This document shows positions 1-11,168 of a stretch of DNA of 64,000 nucleotides, piece after piece. The notes below the pieces were generated by a model, which worked only from the letters and a program-made list of their open reading frames with translations, did not search any database and was not told the DNA's origin. Location: NCBI GenBank assembly GCA_030549495.1, contig JAUIRK010000854.1, positions 235,001 through 299,000 of the forward strand, read 5' to 3'. How positions within the stretch are numbered: position 1 is the first letter of the stretch; each line of letters opens with the position of its first letter. The DNA is from Nectonema munidae. Lineage: Eukaryota; Nematomorpha; Nectonematoida; Nectonematidae. Both the position numbers and the translations under genes were made by a program.

Positions 1-8
1 AGGATTAC

Positions 9-146
9 CAGTTGTCAAAATTTGTAGCTTCGTCACAGTTCGGTACTCTGTGATGGTGAATTGAGGCAGATTTATTTCTTCCACACCCTTCACCGCCTTT
101 TTCCCACCCTTCCAGTACATTATGACATCGTCTGTTGTGTAGCCAT
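9..146 (-). CDS. Lcch3: GABA-A receptor beta-type subunit (Lcch3-like), exon after the Cys-loop
   Basis: This is an internal exon of a Cys-loop ligand-gated chloride channel in the plasma membrane. Read on the minus strand it gives YGYTTDDVIMYW, then GGKKAVKGVEEINLPQFTI and a TTG end. This is the segment of the extracellular domain between the Cys-loop and the first membrane helix, including the loop B region (SYGYT). The acceptor is TTCAG at 147-151 and the donor is GGTAAT at 4-8. The first codon is split with the exon at 12032, giving Tyr. The length, 138 bases, equals the usual length of the corresponding vertebrate GABA-A subunit exon. The KAVxGVExIxLPQF stretch is much closer to beta/Lcch3 subunits than to Rdl. 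The membrane-helix exons lie beyond position 1. Confidence 0.93.
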
Positions 147-703
147 CTGAATTCATAAAAACACATTACATTAACATATGTGGTGAATAATATAAACAGC
201 AAGCATCTTTAATAGTGTTGTGAGATCAGATCGGCATTGGCTTATTTTCATTGTTCACCGATTTCTTGAGTTCTTAATAAGTTTTCAAGTATTTTTGTAA
301 ATTTTAAATATGCCATTACTTTGAGAAAAGCGTATTCTTCGCTTCCTTTTGGCTGTAAAAACAACAGCACAAATGCGTCTTAGTTTAAGACATCGGTTCT
401 CAACCGCAGAGTCGCGAGCCTAATTATAGTAGCGAGTGTATTCCCAAAGTTGCCCGCGTTTCAAATTGATGTACGAATAAACTAAGTTATAATTAGAGGT
501 GTGTACCGGATAGCAATAAACTCAGAAAACCGAATACCGGATATCCGGTTTTTGAAAAGAACCAGAATCGAATATCCGATAAGATTTACCGGATAATCGA
601 CAGGATATTAACTTAGAGAATGCCCTTAATTATTTTGTTTAATGATTTTATTAGAAAAGGTATAATCTAGATTCTAGACTCTAGTTTTTATATAGAGTTA
701 AAC
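147..703. other. Intron sequence, no gene seen
   Basis: Intron of the GABA receptor gene between the exons at 12032 and 9. The stretch 490-600 has repeated CCGGATA/TATCCGG words, which can pair and probably come from a decayed terminal-repeat element. Nothing else is recognised. Confidence 0.4.
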
Positions 704-1212
704 CAGGGGCGCATATTCGGAGGAGGGCTAAATTGTGGTATGCTGAGTTTTTTAGTTTACTTTAATTAAATTTTAAATGGTTTAGATGAAAAGTTGACTT
801 TTTGTTTTTTTTACAAAAATTTTTTATTTGACATATCTTAAAAAAAATTTTTTTTTTTAATTTTAATTAATAATTTTTGTGTTGGGGCATTTTTTTCTAA
901 TTTTAAATTTGGGCATTTTTTTCAGGGGTATTTTTTCCTACTTTTTAATTGGGGGCATTTTTTCTGCGCACCATATTCGATATGCAAATTTAATTAAAAT
1001 ATTTTCGCTTGAAGTATAGTATTTAAATCCACCAATTTTGTAAAAAAAAATACAAAGTAGTCTTATAAATTTAGGACTTTAGGTATGCGCTGAATACACT
1101 CTATTTTAAAGGATTGCTTGAATATTTGGTCTCCCGTGGTATTTCCAGACCACTAATTTTGAAAATTGCAAAAAAAATTTCGCCCCAATAATTTTGAGGA
1201 TGTGCGCCCCTG
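704..1212. mobile_element. Non-autonomous hAT-type element (MITE), copy A
   Basis: 509 bases bounded by CAGGGGCGCATATTC on the left and the inverted GGATGTGCGCCCCTG on the right. The flanking octamers AGTTAAAC (696-703) and AGTAAAAC (1213-1220) match in 7 of 8 bases, fitting an hAT target duplication. Most of 720-1205 is repeated in inverted orientation at 38725-39208. There is no coding capacity. It contains the hairpin word CCGTGGT...ACCAC at 1134-1152. Confidence 0.85.
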
Positions 1213-3829
1213 AGTAAAACATACATTGTTGACATCCCAAACATTGAAAACTTTTTCAAATTCTCAATTAATTCCTGTAAATTAACAGGACTTCATTAAT
1301 GTTGACATCTATTTTAAATAATGAACATATTTTTGGCTCCGTAGAGCAGGGGTGGAGAAACCGGATTCTGATGGTCATTTGCGTCCATGAGGATTTCTTA
1401 TAGCGCCAGCACACTAAAATACCCGCATGTAAAATTCAAGTAAATTTTCACATATTAAATTGTATCATCCCATAGTAGATGTTATATACACGATTTAAAT
1501 AAGTTCAAGAGTTGGAATTTCTGATCTGCCAGGAAGACCTTCATTTTTGAAATGATTCCTTAAGTTTAACCAAGTCTACCCTAGACTGTTGTATATAGAG
1601 AAGTTTTTCTTAACGGTTGCCGATAAGATATGAGTAGTGGATATTTTCACGTTTAAAATTTTTCATATTTTGCCTTGGTACTTGAAAATCGAAGAAAATA
1701 GATGCTATCTCAAAAGGAATACATAAAGGTTATTGCAGTTCGATACCAACACAAACAAACAAATAATACGTGGCAATAAATCACAGAGAGAGTGGGAGAT
1801 AACATCAAATTAAATAAGACAATGTGAAAGGATGCTGGCTTTTGTGAGTTCAATTATGCACTTTGTGTTTGGAATTCACTACACGCGTTGCGAGAGAATG
1901 ATATTGGAAAAGAGGAAATTTATAAGCGCCATCATAAATCAAAGAAAACACAGAGATCAGTTAATGAAAAAAGGAAGCAAAAATCTGTAGTTTTGATCTG
2001 GCATGCATGTGGATGAGAGAAAGAGATCAAACTCGAGCGAGTAAGAGATTTTGCTCGATTTCGTTTTAGTTCATTAAAGAAGAGGTTAGCATATTAAATA
2101 GCAGAGGCAAAACTTCAACAAAAATCGTAAATTACACTAAAATGTCATTGTATAGAAGCAGTTCGCGCCTTGCAGCAAATAGGTCAATTGTCATTGCCAA
2201 CGATTATAATCTTTCAAGTCTCATAATTTTTATAAATCGGAGTTTGTGTAAAAGAAGTTCAAATTATTAAAGTCAACAAAACGCCACTTTTTATTGATAG
2301 GTCAACTTTTTTGAAAGTCTATTATTTTTTCAAGTTTTCTCAAAAAAAAGATTAAAAAAAATTTTTTTTTAGAAGTTAGCAAACGAAGAGCAAGTTTTTG
2401 ACAATTTTGAAGAATTGTTAAACCAACTAAAAGAAGGAATATTTATTTTTTTTATAATCAATTTGAATAGAATATGTTTAATGTAGGTTAAAGTTTTTGA
2501 CAATTCGCTTGTCCAACATAAATTAATTTTATTGAGTTTGGATCATAGAGAAATATGGAATTTGAAGATGATGTGAATGTGGCATACGAAACCACATGTA
2601 AAATCGTATTAATAAAAACAAAATCATAAACATATAAAAAAATAGAAGCATATTTCAGCATATATACATGTGTGAGATTTTTGAAGATTCACAAGCAACA
2701 ACTGTGACAGATCAAGAATTAATTTCTATGATTAAAATTACTTTGTCTAAAAATCAAACCTTAATATTTCAAAATATTATATACTCTTAAAATAATAATA
2801 TTAGTAATTAATTGGAAAAAGTGATTATATAATTTCTAAGTCTTCAACCTCATAAGAGTTTAAATTTTGGTGAACAGATGGCCTAACATTTGATTCAGTC
2901 ATCTTGCATTTTATACCCGATTCTGGCATCCTTATTTTCACAAATATGGGAGAAAAATTCCCCTCAAATAACAAATATTCAAACATTGATAGTCACAACT
3001 TTGAAAAAAATTGATGAATCCAAAAAATGTCGAGTATTTTAAAATATTGCATAAATTTTAAAATATAGAAAATGATATAAAATAAAAAGATGTACATTTA
3101 AATAATAATAATTCCTAAGTTTCAAAACATGGAATTCCTTGTGTGTTCAAAGAAGCATTTGACAACAAAAGGAGTAATCAACAACGGCTATACATCTCTG
3201 TGACTGGTAATTCATTTACAAATCAGCGAACATACGACTTCAAGTTAGGCGTAGAATTTAACATGCAAAATGGAGTCTAAAGCTGGAAACAGGAAAAAAC
3301 TTTGACAAAAGACAATGCCCGACTTATCCGGCTTGGACACAGCGAGACTTTTGGGGTCGTTTCCTTTTTTCTTTTAAAACGAAGTTATTTTTTTATTCAT
3401 CTCATAAACAGAACGAACAAAGAGCATTTTTTAATCATCTCATCTCTACAAGCTGCTACATTTTGTAGTTATAAATAAATTAAACATATACTATGCAAAT
3501 GTTGAACTATATTAGAATTTGACATCATAGGCTGGTACACATTAAAATTGATAGTTTTAATGGAAGCAACTTTAATTTCATATGTTGCATCAATCAAAAA
3601 TAGGAGCTAATATATGTCAAAACCTACAACCTACTACATTTTGTAGTATAGCAAGAAAAAAGCATCTAATCTCTTTTGCGTATGTATAACATCTGTTGTT
3701 AACATTTTGATTGACTAAATACTTTCCCATTATTAATTACTTTGTTTTCCTGTTGTCATATCTTCTTTTTTATTTTACTTTCTCGTTACGTTTTTCTCCC
3801 TGTAGATAAACAATCCACTCGCTTGTGCA
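1213..3829. other. Intron, AT-rich, no gene seen
   Basis: No coding or RNA gene is supported. Two related palindromic words, TGCTACATTTTGTAG near 3450 and TACTACATTTTGTAGTATAG near 3632, lie just ahead of the piggyBac relic and may belong to its 5' end. A similar word is at 8368 beside the second piggyBac relic. Confidence 0.4.
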
Positions 3830-5400
3830 TTGCTTTCACTAAATGAGGAATCTGATGTTGAAGTCGCGAAACAAGCTTCTGATACTAGAATAACTGATGA
3901 TTTTATTGAATATGAGTCAAGTGATGGTGAACCTGGATGTAGTAATCAGAAAAATTTAAATGAAGAAGTTGAAGGCGATATTGATGTTTTTATTGAAAAT
4001 TCTTCTCAAAATGAAACTGAAAGCTCCAATGAAGATAAAATCTGCGATTCTTCAGAATCAGAAGACAACGAAGAGAGAGCTGATGTTTATTACAATGATA
4101 TAAAATACACAAAAACTCCAATTCCCAATCACTCACTTTCAAGAAATATTTTGAAAGAAAAAGCTAGAGTTTTGTGCAATCTCAAAGATAAAGTAGAATC
4201 ATTCTCACTGTTTTATACAGAAGACATGTTTTCACATATTTTACGATTCACCAATAGAAAAGTGAATGATGAAGTTCGAAAATACATGATAAAGAATAAA
4301 AAAAAACAAATATCCTTCATACATGAAAACTTTTACTAGCGAAGAGTTGAAAGCTTGTTACGCTATTCTGATCAGAGCCTGTTCAGATCGTGATAACATA
4401 TCTTCGCTGCAAGACTTATGGTCTCCTAGTGATAGTAGACCCTTTTATAAGGCAACAATTGGTTTCCAAAGGTTTCAATTCTTTCTAAGATTCGATAACT
4501 TTAGATAAAGAGCTGAAAGGCAAGAGAAAGATAGACTCACCGCTGTCAGAGAAATTTGGAATAGTTTTTAGAGTAATTTGCTAAAGTTTCTTATTCCGGA
4601 GAGACATTAACAGTAGATGAGCAGCTTTATGGATATCGCGGTTATTGTCCTGGTAAAACCTTCATACCAAATAAACCCCAAAATATGGTCTCAAAATTTT
4701 TTGGTGCTGTGAGGCTTCTTCAGGTTTTGCTTTTACTGGATTTATTTACTCTGGAAAAAATGAAGACGGAACGATACAATATAACTTGGCAACAAAAGTT
4801 GTAATTAATCTAGCAAAGCCTTTGATTAATTCTGGTAGAGACATTGTTACAGATCGCTATTTCACATCACACAATTTAGCAAAGCAATTATTAATCTCAA
4901 ATTTAACACTACTTGGAACTTTAAACAAGTCAAGAAAAGAGATTCCTGCAATACTGAAAAACACAAAAAACCGAAATATTTATTCAACAATAGCTCTTTA
5001 TGACCACGAAAATAAAATTTCTTTGTGTTCATACTTTCCAAAAAAAATAAAAATGTACTAATGTTGACCTCGTCATATATGCATGTAGAAATATCTGACA
5101 GAATAGACAAAAAGCTTTGTCTAATTTTAGACTATAATAAAGGTAAATGTGAAGTTGACTTGATGGATTCTTTGATAGAAAAATTTTCTTCGAGAAGAAA
5201 GACAAATAGATGGTCAAATGCTGGTAAACTTTTGCATAGTTGATGTATGTTGGCATAATTCATATATTTTGTTGTCTAAAAATGGATACAACAAAACAAG
5301 GAAAGCATTTTTAAAATCTTTATCATATAATTTAGCTTTTCCATATGCTTCAAAAAGATTTATGTGTCAAAGTTTATCTACAGGAATAAAATAAGCTGGA
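3830..5400 (+). mobile_element. piggyBac-type DNA transposon relic 1 (transposase pseudogene)
   Basis: piggyBac transposases cut and paste DNA at TTAA sites with a DDD catalytic core. The acidic N-terminus (ESDGEPGCSN and Ser/Glu-rich runs) occupies 3830-4110. The conserved N-terminal domain follows to 4508. The first catalytic Asp is in LTVDEQLYGYRGYCPG (codon 4616-4618). The second is in IVTDRYFTS (4852-4854). The third is in CEVDLMDSLIEKFSSRRKT (5157-5159). All three aspartates survive, but the frame is broken by an in-frame stop at 4506-4508, one frameshift near 4330 and further shifts near 4660-4760 and 5040-5240. The coding remnant continues to about 5400 (NGYNKTRKAFLKSL). I found no TTAA-flanked ends. 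Confidence 0.85.
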
Positions 5401-7372
5401 CTCATTGTTGGATACATTCAGTTTTAGGAAACCTGAAAATCAAATAATTTTCAGTGATTATTTCTTTCACGTTGAAATGGTAATTATTTTCAATCAAAAC
5501 TTCAATTTACACTTTTATTTCATAATTTTTAGTGTCTATTAATGATTATAAATTTGTTTTACTTTTGTGGTTGAATAAAAAGATGGAAAATATAGAATTA
5601 AAAATTTCGAAAATTTCGTAGATATGCTCCTTCCATGCAGAATAAAAGTCAATGAAGTCAAAAAAAAAGTTAAAAAACAATTTCCCAAAAAACTATAGTT
5701 ATTTTAGTCAAAATTTTTAAATTTTTGTATTAATCCAATATAATCTAAGGAACAAGTCTTTTTAAAATTGAAAAAACTTCTATTTTTCTTTAGGTCAAAA
5801 AATGAAAAATTTTCGATATAAAGTCAAAAAATAGCAGTTAAGTCAAAAATTGATTGCATTGCTCATAACATTTTGAAAGAATGTTCTCGTTAATTCAAAA
5901 ATTTGGAAACTATGTTTTTCAAAATCTTGTCATATTAGTCAGTCATTTTTCAGGAAGGCATTATGAAGAATTGAATGACGAATCAAAGTTCTCATATTAT
6001 GATTTATATTCGTTTTTGCTTAAAGAGAAAAAACATCAGAAAAGAGTTCGCTAAGAACTTATAGATATTGTAACACAGATGGCGCTTTTATAAGATGAAG
6101 GGGAAGAAAGAGAAAAAGAACTAGGAAAAAGATTGAAGAAATTTGTATACAAAAAGTGGAGAGATGTGTAAGCACGCGAAGAAAAGCAATTCCCACCATA
6201 CCAAAGCTACTACAATACAGTGAGAGATTGGAAAGAGAATGACGTCACTTTATCGCAACATTCCAGCATTTTTATAAACATGAAAGATAGCTTGAATTTT
6301 TTTTTGATCAATTTGTATTTTTTAAAAATACTTCCTTGATGCAAAAAAAATTAGATCAAAGGAAAGCAGCATTTAACATTTGTTAAAAGCTTTAAAATGC
6401 AATATTTAAAATAAGTATTGATTCTTAAATGTGTGTGTTGTTCATATATTGGTGTGTGTATCGTAGTGTACTTTAATTATTAATATAACAGTTTAGGTTG
6501 AATGTTCTCTTTCCTATCAAGAGTGACGTAAACTTACGATGCTAATTGTTTTATATCGATTCCATTAAGGTACAGGTAAAAGCATACTAGTCGCTTTCAA
6601 GTACATCCGCTTTTGATGTGTTGAAATTTTTCTTTGTATATTTTCTTTATGGGTAGGATGATGAAATTCAAGGCAATTTATTTTTAAATTAAAAAATTCA
6701 ATTTTTTTAACTTTTATAGAGAACATTTTTTGGAAAATATTTGACAAATTAAAGCTATTTTACATTTTACAAAAATAGGTTCATTTTTTTTAAATGAAAA
6801 AATCTCACTAATTTTGGTTTAATTTTGTAAAAACGAATACTTTTTAATGATGTATATAGAATAATTTTTACTTTATTGACTAACCTTCGAATTATGGACA
6901 TATGACAATTTACTCCACTACAAAGTTCTAAATTTTTTAATACAAAAAATTTCCATTGAGATTTTTTGAGTGCTATGTAAATATGTATTTGTATCAAAGT
7001 TTTTTGAAAATGCTCTCTGTATATATTTTGGAATAGAGAATAAGCCGAAAAAGCCAAATTTTCCATTTATTTTCGATATTTTAAAATTGAAATAATAGAT
7101 GGCGTTAAATCGAATATATTTGGAAGGTCGGCCTAAAATAAGAAAAAATTAATAGGCACAAACATCAAATCTTAAAAAACATTCAAGCATATAAATAGAA
7201 CAAATCATAAGCAGTTAGTTATTAAAAGCATTTTTTGAGAGGTAGAAACTCTCGCTTTCATTGCTTGTTCACTCAAAGAAATCGCATTCATGAAGATCCT
7301 TCATCCTTTAGGAAGATTACTGTCAATTATGAGCCTTTTTAAAATTAATAATGAAGAAAAGTAGGTTCTAAC
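5401..7372. other. Intron, AT-rich, no gene seen
   Basis: No gene is recognised. The stretch 5640-5940 repeats the word AAGTCAAAA at irregular spacing. Minus-strand frames at 6565-6747 and 6767-7066 have no recognisable motif. Around 7260-7372 and again after 8074 there is weak coding-like sequence (DNPENFEILKYKNSLG after 8078), apparently one old unit split by the hAT insertion. Confidence 0.35.
7365..7372. repeat. 8-base target duplication, left (GTTCTAAC)
   Basis: Identical to 8067-8074 on the other side of the hAT element. Eight bases is the hAT standard. Confidence 0.9.
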
Positions 7373-8066
7373 TAGTGTGTCCACTTTAAGGTCTTTTTTT
7401 CATTCCCCGGGGAACTAGAACCTCGTAATTTTTGAAAATTTCCCCGGGGATTCCCCGGTGAAGAAAAAGCGATTTTTTTACAGTAAAAACTGTTCAGAAA
7501 AGAAAATTTAAAAGTCTCATATAAGATTTTTATTGAAAAAAATTTAAATGCATAAAAGATTTATGTTTTAAAAAAATATCTAAGAAAAATTAGAGCGTTC
7601 AAAGTTTCATCATTCAACTGGTTTCTTATTTTTGTAGAAAAATAACCCATTGACGAAAACACTCTTTCGGCATCCACAGAAGTTGGTTTTATGATCTTTA
7701 AATTTTTGAATAAAGTTTCTAAAACTTCGGGCCTCCTATTTGTTTCTAAATAAAGGTCAAATGTTTTTTTCATTATTTCCTCTATGCTTGAAATCTTGCT
7801 TTTAGATCCACGTTCTTCATTTTCATTAATCTTCAGAAATTCGTCCAATTCCTCCTTCACGCTTTTCTTCTCTGTTTTTTGGTTGCTAACGATTAATGTT
7901 TCATCTTTCTTCTCCGTTACTTCGATATTTTTGTCGTCGGATTCGACAAAAATTTTTTTCAAAAATTCCCCGAGGAAATTTAAAAAATTTTTTCGAGGAT
8001 GAGGATTTTGAAATTTGACGATTCCCCGGGGACTCGAGGACGAGGAATCCCGGGGTGGACACCCTA
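7373..8066 (-). mobile_element. hAT transposon fragment with intact ends
   Basis: 694 bases with imperfect terminal inverted repeats (TAGTGTGTCCACTTTAAGG left, TAGGGTGTCCACCCCGGG read from the right). It is flanked by the identical 8-base duplication GTTCTAAC. Subterminal CCCCGGGGA words recur on both sides (7405, 7440, 8020-8055). It carries only the C-terminal part of a transposase, so it is an internally deleted copy that would need a full-length relative to move. Confidence 0.93.
7561..7962 (-). CDS. hAT transposase C-terminal dimerisation domain (partial)
   Basis: A 133-codon frame inside the hAT element. The second half (residues about 90-133) is the hAT dimerisation domain: KPTSVDAERVFSSMGYF, then STKIRNQLNDETLNALIFLR. 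The TS-x-ERVFS-x-G motif and LN-L-FLR are typical. The first half is a charged Glu/Lys region. BED finger and catalytic domain are absent, so it cannot be an active transposase. The frame of the domain is uninterrupted, which suggests a fairly young insertion. Confidence 0.88.
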   Translation of the reverse strand: MKKIFVESDDKNIEVTEKKDETLIVSNQKTEKKSVKEELDEFLKINENEERGSKSKISSIEEIMKKTFDLYLETNRRPEVLETLFKNLKIIKPTSVDAERVFSSMGYFSTKIRNQLNDETLNALIFLRYFFKT

Positions 8067-8074
8067 GTTCTAAC
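8067..8074. repeat. 8-base target duplication, right (GTTCTAAC)
   Basis: The exact partner of 7365-7372. Confidence 0.9.
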
Positions 8075-8479
8075 AGACAATCCAGAAAACTTTGAGATTT
8101 TAAAATATAAAAACTCTCTTGGAATTGATGAGATAGTAAACATTGAGACTTTGGTTCACCTCGATAATAATGAAACTATCACTCAAAGTTAGGATATTCT
8201 TAGAAAGCTTTTGAGATTTTATAGTTATTTCTTAAAAAAAAAATTTTAAAGCAATTTGTTTGGTTCTTAGATTATCATAGAAAAAACGAAATAGATTTCA
8301 TGCATTTTTAAAAATTAGCCCTCAATCGCACAGCAAAAAAACGACTCCTTAGCTGTACAACAGAATACTCCATTTTGTGGTATAGAAAGCTTTTATTGCT
8401 TATATTAGAATTTTTTATCAAATATCTCCTTCTAAGATCCTTTTAAATGCTATAAATTAATTTCTTAAAAACATTTTTG

Positions 8480-8690
8480 AAATAAAATTTTGTTGCCATA
8501 TTTTCTTGGCTTGTTTCCAATGAAAGTTATTTCTGGTATTTGTCCTTTATTTGCATAAAGCTGTTTATCATCGGTCAGAGTACCTTGAGGGATCAAGCAT
8601 CGCAACAAGTGTTTTTGAAAGATAGTCCGAATCTCTTTGACTGCGGCTAACTCGTCAATTTTCTTCCTTTCTTTTCTTGCTAATCAAGCG
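8480..8690 (-). pseudogene. piggyBac relic 2, first catalytic region
   Basis: The minus strand reads ERKKIDELAAVKEIRTIFQK, then TLTDDKQLYANKGQIPEITF and IGNKPRKYGNKILF. This lines up with the piggyBac segment around the first catalytic Asp (DxLAAVREIW, LTVDEQL, KPxKYGIK). In this copy VDEQL has become TDDKQL. It is the downstream half of the same relic whose N-terminus lies at 10690-11168; about 1.9 kb of foreign sequence separates them. Confidence 0.75.
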
Positions 8691-8949
8691 AAAATCATTT
8701 CATAAACGATTGTAACACATGCCTGTAAAAGTAAAATTTTTGCGAATTGTTTTACTAATTTTATCTGTTCTTTTACAATTTTAGTATTCTGAATCGGAAA
8801 ATAATAACGATTCTTCGCAATTCAAATCTACATAACACTGAAACACAAAGAAAGAAAATTTGAAATACCACGAAATTTCTAAATTCTTTATTAATGAAAA
8901 AAACCAAAAACAAAATAAAGTTAAAAAATAACAGTTTTTCAAACAATTT

Positions 8950-10500
8950 AAAGTAAACTAATTTTTTTTAATCTTTTTGTAATGAACGCTACGTCGATAA
9001 CATTGACGCTTGTAGTCATTGCGTTTTGTCTCCCTGTGAAGCACCCAAGAGTAGTCAGCTAACATATTTGCATTCCATCTTCCTTGATACCTTTTCTACA
9101 TCTCTTTATATCCTGATGAAATCTCTCACCTTGCCCCTCGCTTACGGCCCCTAAATTTTCAAGAAAACGATTAAGATGGGCATGTAGAAAATGAATTTTG
9201 CGGCTCATATTACATCCCACATTTTTGTAATTTTCCAGCATCTCTTTCACAATTTTTTCATAATCTGGATTTTTATGATTTCCCAAAAAATTCTTAACGA
9301 CTTTTTTGAAACTTTCTTAGGCTTTCTTCTGTACAACATCAAGGCAGATATCAAAATTTTGATCTTTCTTATGTCAGGTCCGACAAAAACTCCTTCTTCT
9401 TTTTGATGCCAGAAATCTTTTTAATCAAATGGGAAAAACACTCACTTTCAAGAGGCAATGCTTTTTTACGAACTGCTTTATAAGTCCTAACTTAATATGA
9501 AGCGGTGGCAATATAATATTGCTAGGTTCTATGTACCAGTAAATTTCAGATTGGCCAACGTTGCTCAGTCCAATGAAGGTTCCTCGCTCTGATATCCCAC
9601 TCACATAAAAAACATGGAAATTTTGTGTATCCTGGCTGCTGCCCCAAAAACATACATAAAATTTTTAAATCCCGGCAAATCCCAGTTGTGTCTTTCATGG
9701 TCAATATTATTTAAGAGTAAAGCTAAATTTTGTTATGATTCTTCCATAATCACGGAGTGAGCAACAAGAATTGAAGCAAACTTGTTTTTAATATGTAGAA
9801 AGACTGCTTTGAGACTTTTTTTAGATGAATCAATGAAAAGTCTCCAGTTTTGATTACTATATTTCATGACAAATCTTTCTACCAGACCTTGAAAATCATT
9901 TCAAAACACCAAATCATTTTCTTTCAATAAAGTAGGATAAAAACGCTTTCTTACGATGGCGATACGAGGAAAACGATGCACTTTACTTGATTATTAAATT
10001 TAAGTCTTGAACCTAAAAGTTCCGCTGACTCTTTCGATAAACCAAATCCCATACCAGATCATTAAGTTCATATTGATTGAACACTTGAGGTTTGTTGCTT
10101 TCATTTTGAATAGAAATATCATAGTCATAATTGCTGGAAGATCATCACCAGAACTCAATTCTATATCATTCAAAATTTTTGGAGGTGAAGGAATAGGCAC
10201 TTCTAAAATGTTTTTTTGTTTTGGAGTTATGTCCTTGTATAAAACATGAACAAAAATAACAATCATCACGGTGGTTTTTCTGTTCCCTACATATCATCGG
10301 TACCCCAAAACGCATAGCCTTTCGCATTCATGTTGAACAAACTATATGAGGAGCGCATTTTTTGCCTTGGTGTCCTAGATTAACACCAAAATAAGTATAA
10401 TAGACTTTTTTTTAACAAACTCTGTAACATTTTTTCTCCGTTTTTTGGTTACAAATTCCCCACAGATATAGCAAAAACTGTTGGACAATTTAAACAGGAT
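8950..10500 (-). mobile_element. Multicopy FHQDIK-family element of unknown mechanism, decayed
   Basis: The minus strand carries, in order, pieces of a protein I know only as a multicopy, transposon-like family of arthropods and cnidarians. A C-x2-C-rich start (MICREQKNHRDDCYFC, near 10250) comes first. FNQYELNDLVWDL near 10070 follows. SKKSLKAVFLH then NLALLLNNIDHERHNWDLPG lie near 9830-9670. NIILPPLHIKLGLIKQFVK lies near 9510-9450, then KNFLGNHKNPDYEKIVKEML (9290) and LGAVSEGQGERFHQDIK (9120). The reading frame changes several times and there are stops, so the copy is dead. No function is established for the family as far as I know. It sits inside a piggyBac relic of the same strand. Confidence 0.75.
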
Positions 10501-10689
10501 CTTGAGACTTTTTTAAGGATATGAATAAAACAAAATATAATTAATAATGTAAGAAGAGATAAATGATCTACCACCTCAAATGTAAAAAATCCTGATGTGT
10601 TATAACAATTTAAATCCTAAATTCGAAAAAAGCATGTCATAATTGATAGAAAACACCTGTTATACTCAAAGCAATGTTTTCATTGCAGG

Positions 10690-11168
10690 CTTGTGTAATT
10701 TTTCTTACAGTTTTGATGAACGAAGTTTTTTATGACATCGTTTATTTTTACATTTGCGAATACTTGAAATTGCACAAAGATATCATCAAAAATCAATAAA
10801 AATGGAGTTAGTTCATCTTTGGGGTTAGAAATAGGAACAGGTATTTCTTTTGAAATGTTTCTTGAAGAAGAACGAACTAACGGTAGATCCTTAGAACACA
10901 TTATGTCACCACACTTGATCTCTTCATTCGACAATGAGTTCTCGTGATCCTCATAACTTTCAGCAGTTTCTTCTACTTCTTCTCCGCCATTATCATAAAG
11001 ATGACTATCATAATTTCCAACATATTCTTCATAATTATTTTCTTCGAATATATAAATTTCTTCTTCATCATCAATATCATCTAATCACTCTGAATTCAAA
11101 TAAGATTGATCAAAGTTCAATTTCTCATTTTCAATATTTTCGTTTTCACCAAAACCGTTTTCTTCCAT
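10690..11168 (-). pseudogene. piggyBac relic 2, N-terminal part
   Basis: The minus-strand ATG at 11166-11168 opens an acidic region (many Glu and Asp, EEIYIFEENYEEY). RNISKEIPVPISNPKDELTP and VFANVKINDVIKNF follow. The second half lines up with relic 1 (RNILKEKARVLCNLKDKVES and FTNRKVNDEVRKY), so both belong to one family but diverged early. One in-frame stop near 11080 interrupts it. The element continues at 8690 after the FHQDIK insertion. Confidence 0.7.

Noticed and set aside
5-202. Independent 65-codon minus-strand gene
   Set aside because: It is a frame-shifted shadow of the receptor exon at 9-146. The exon frame gives the conserved SYGYTTDD sequence.
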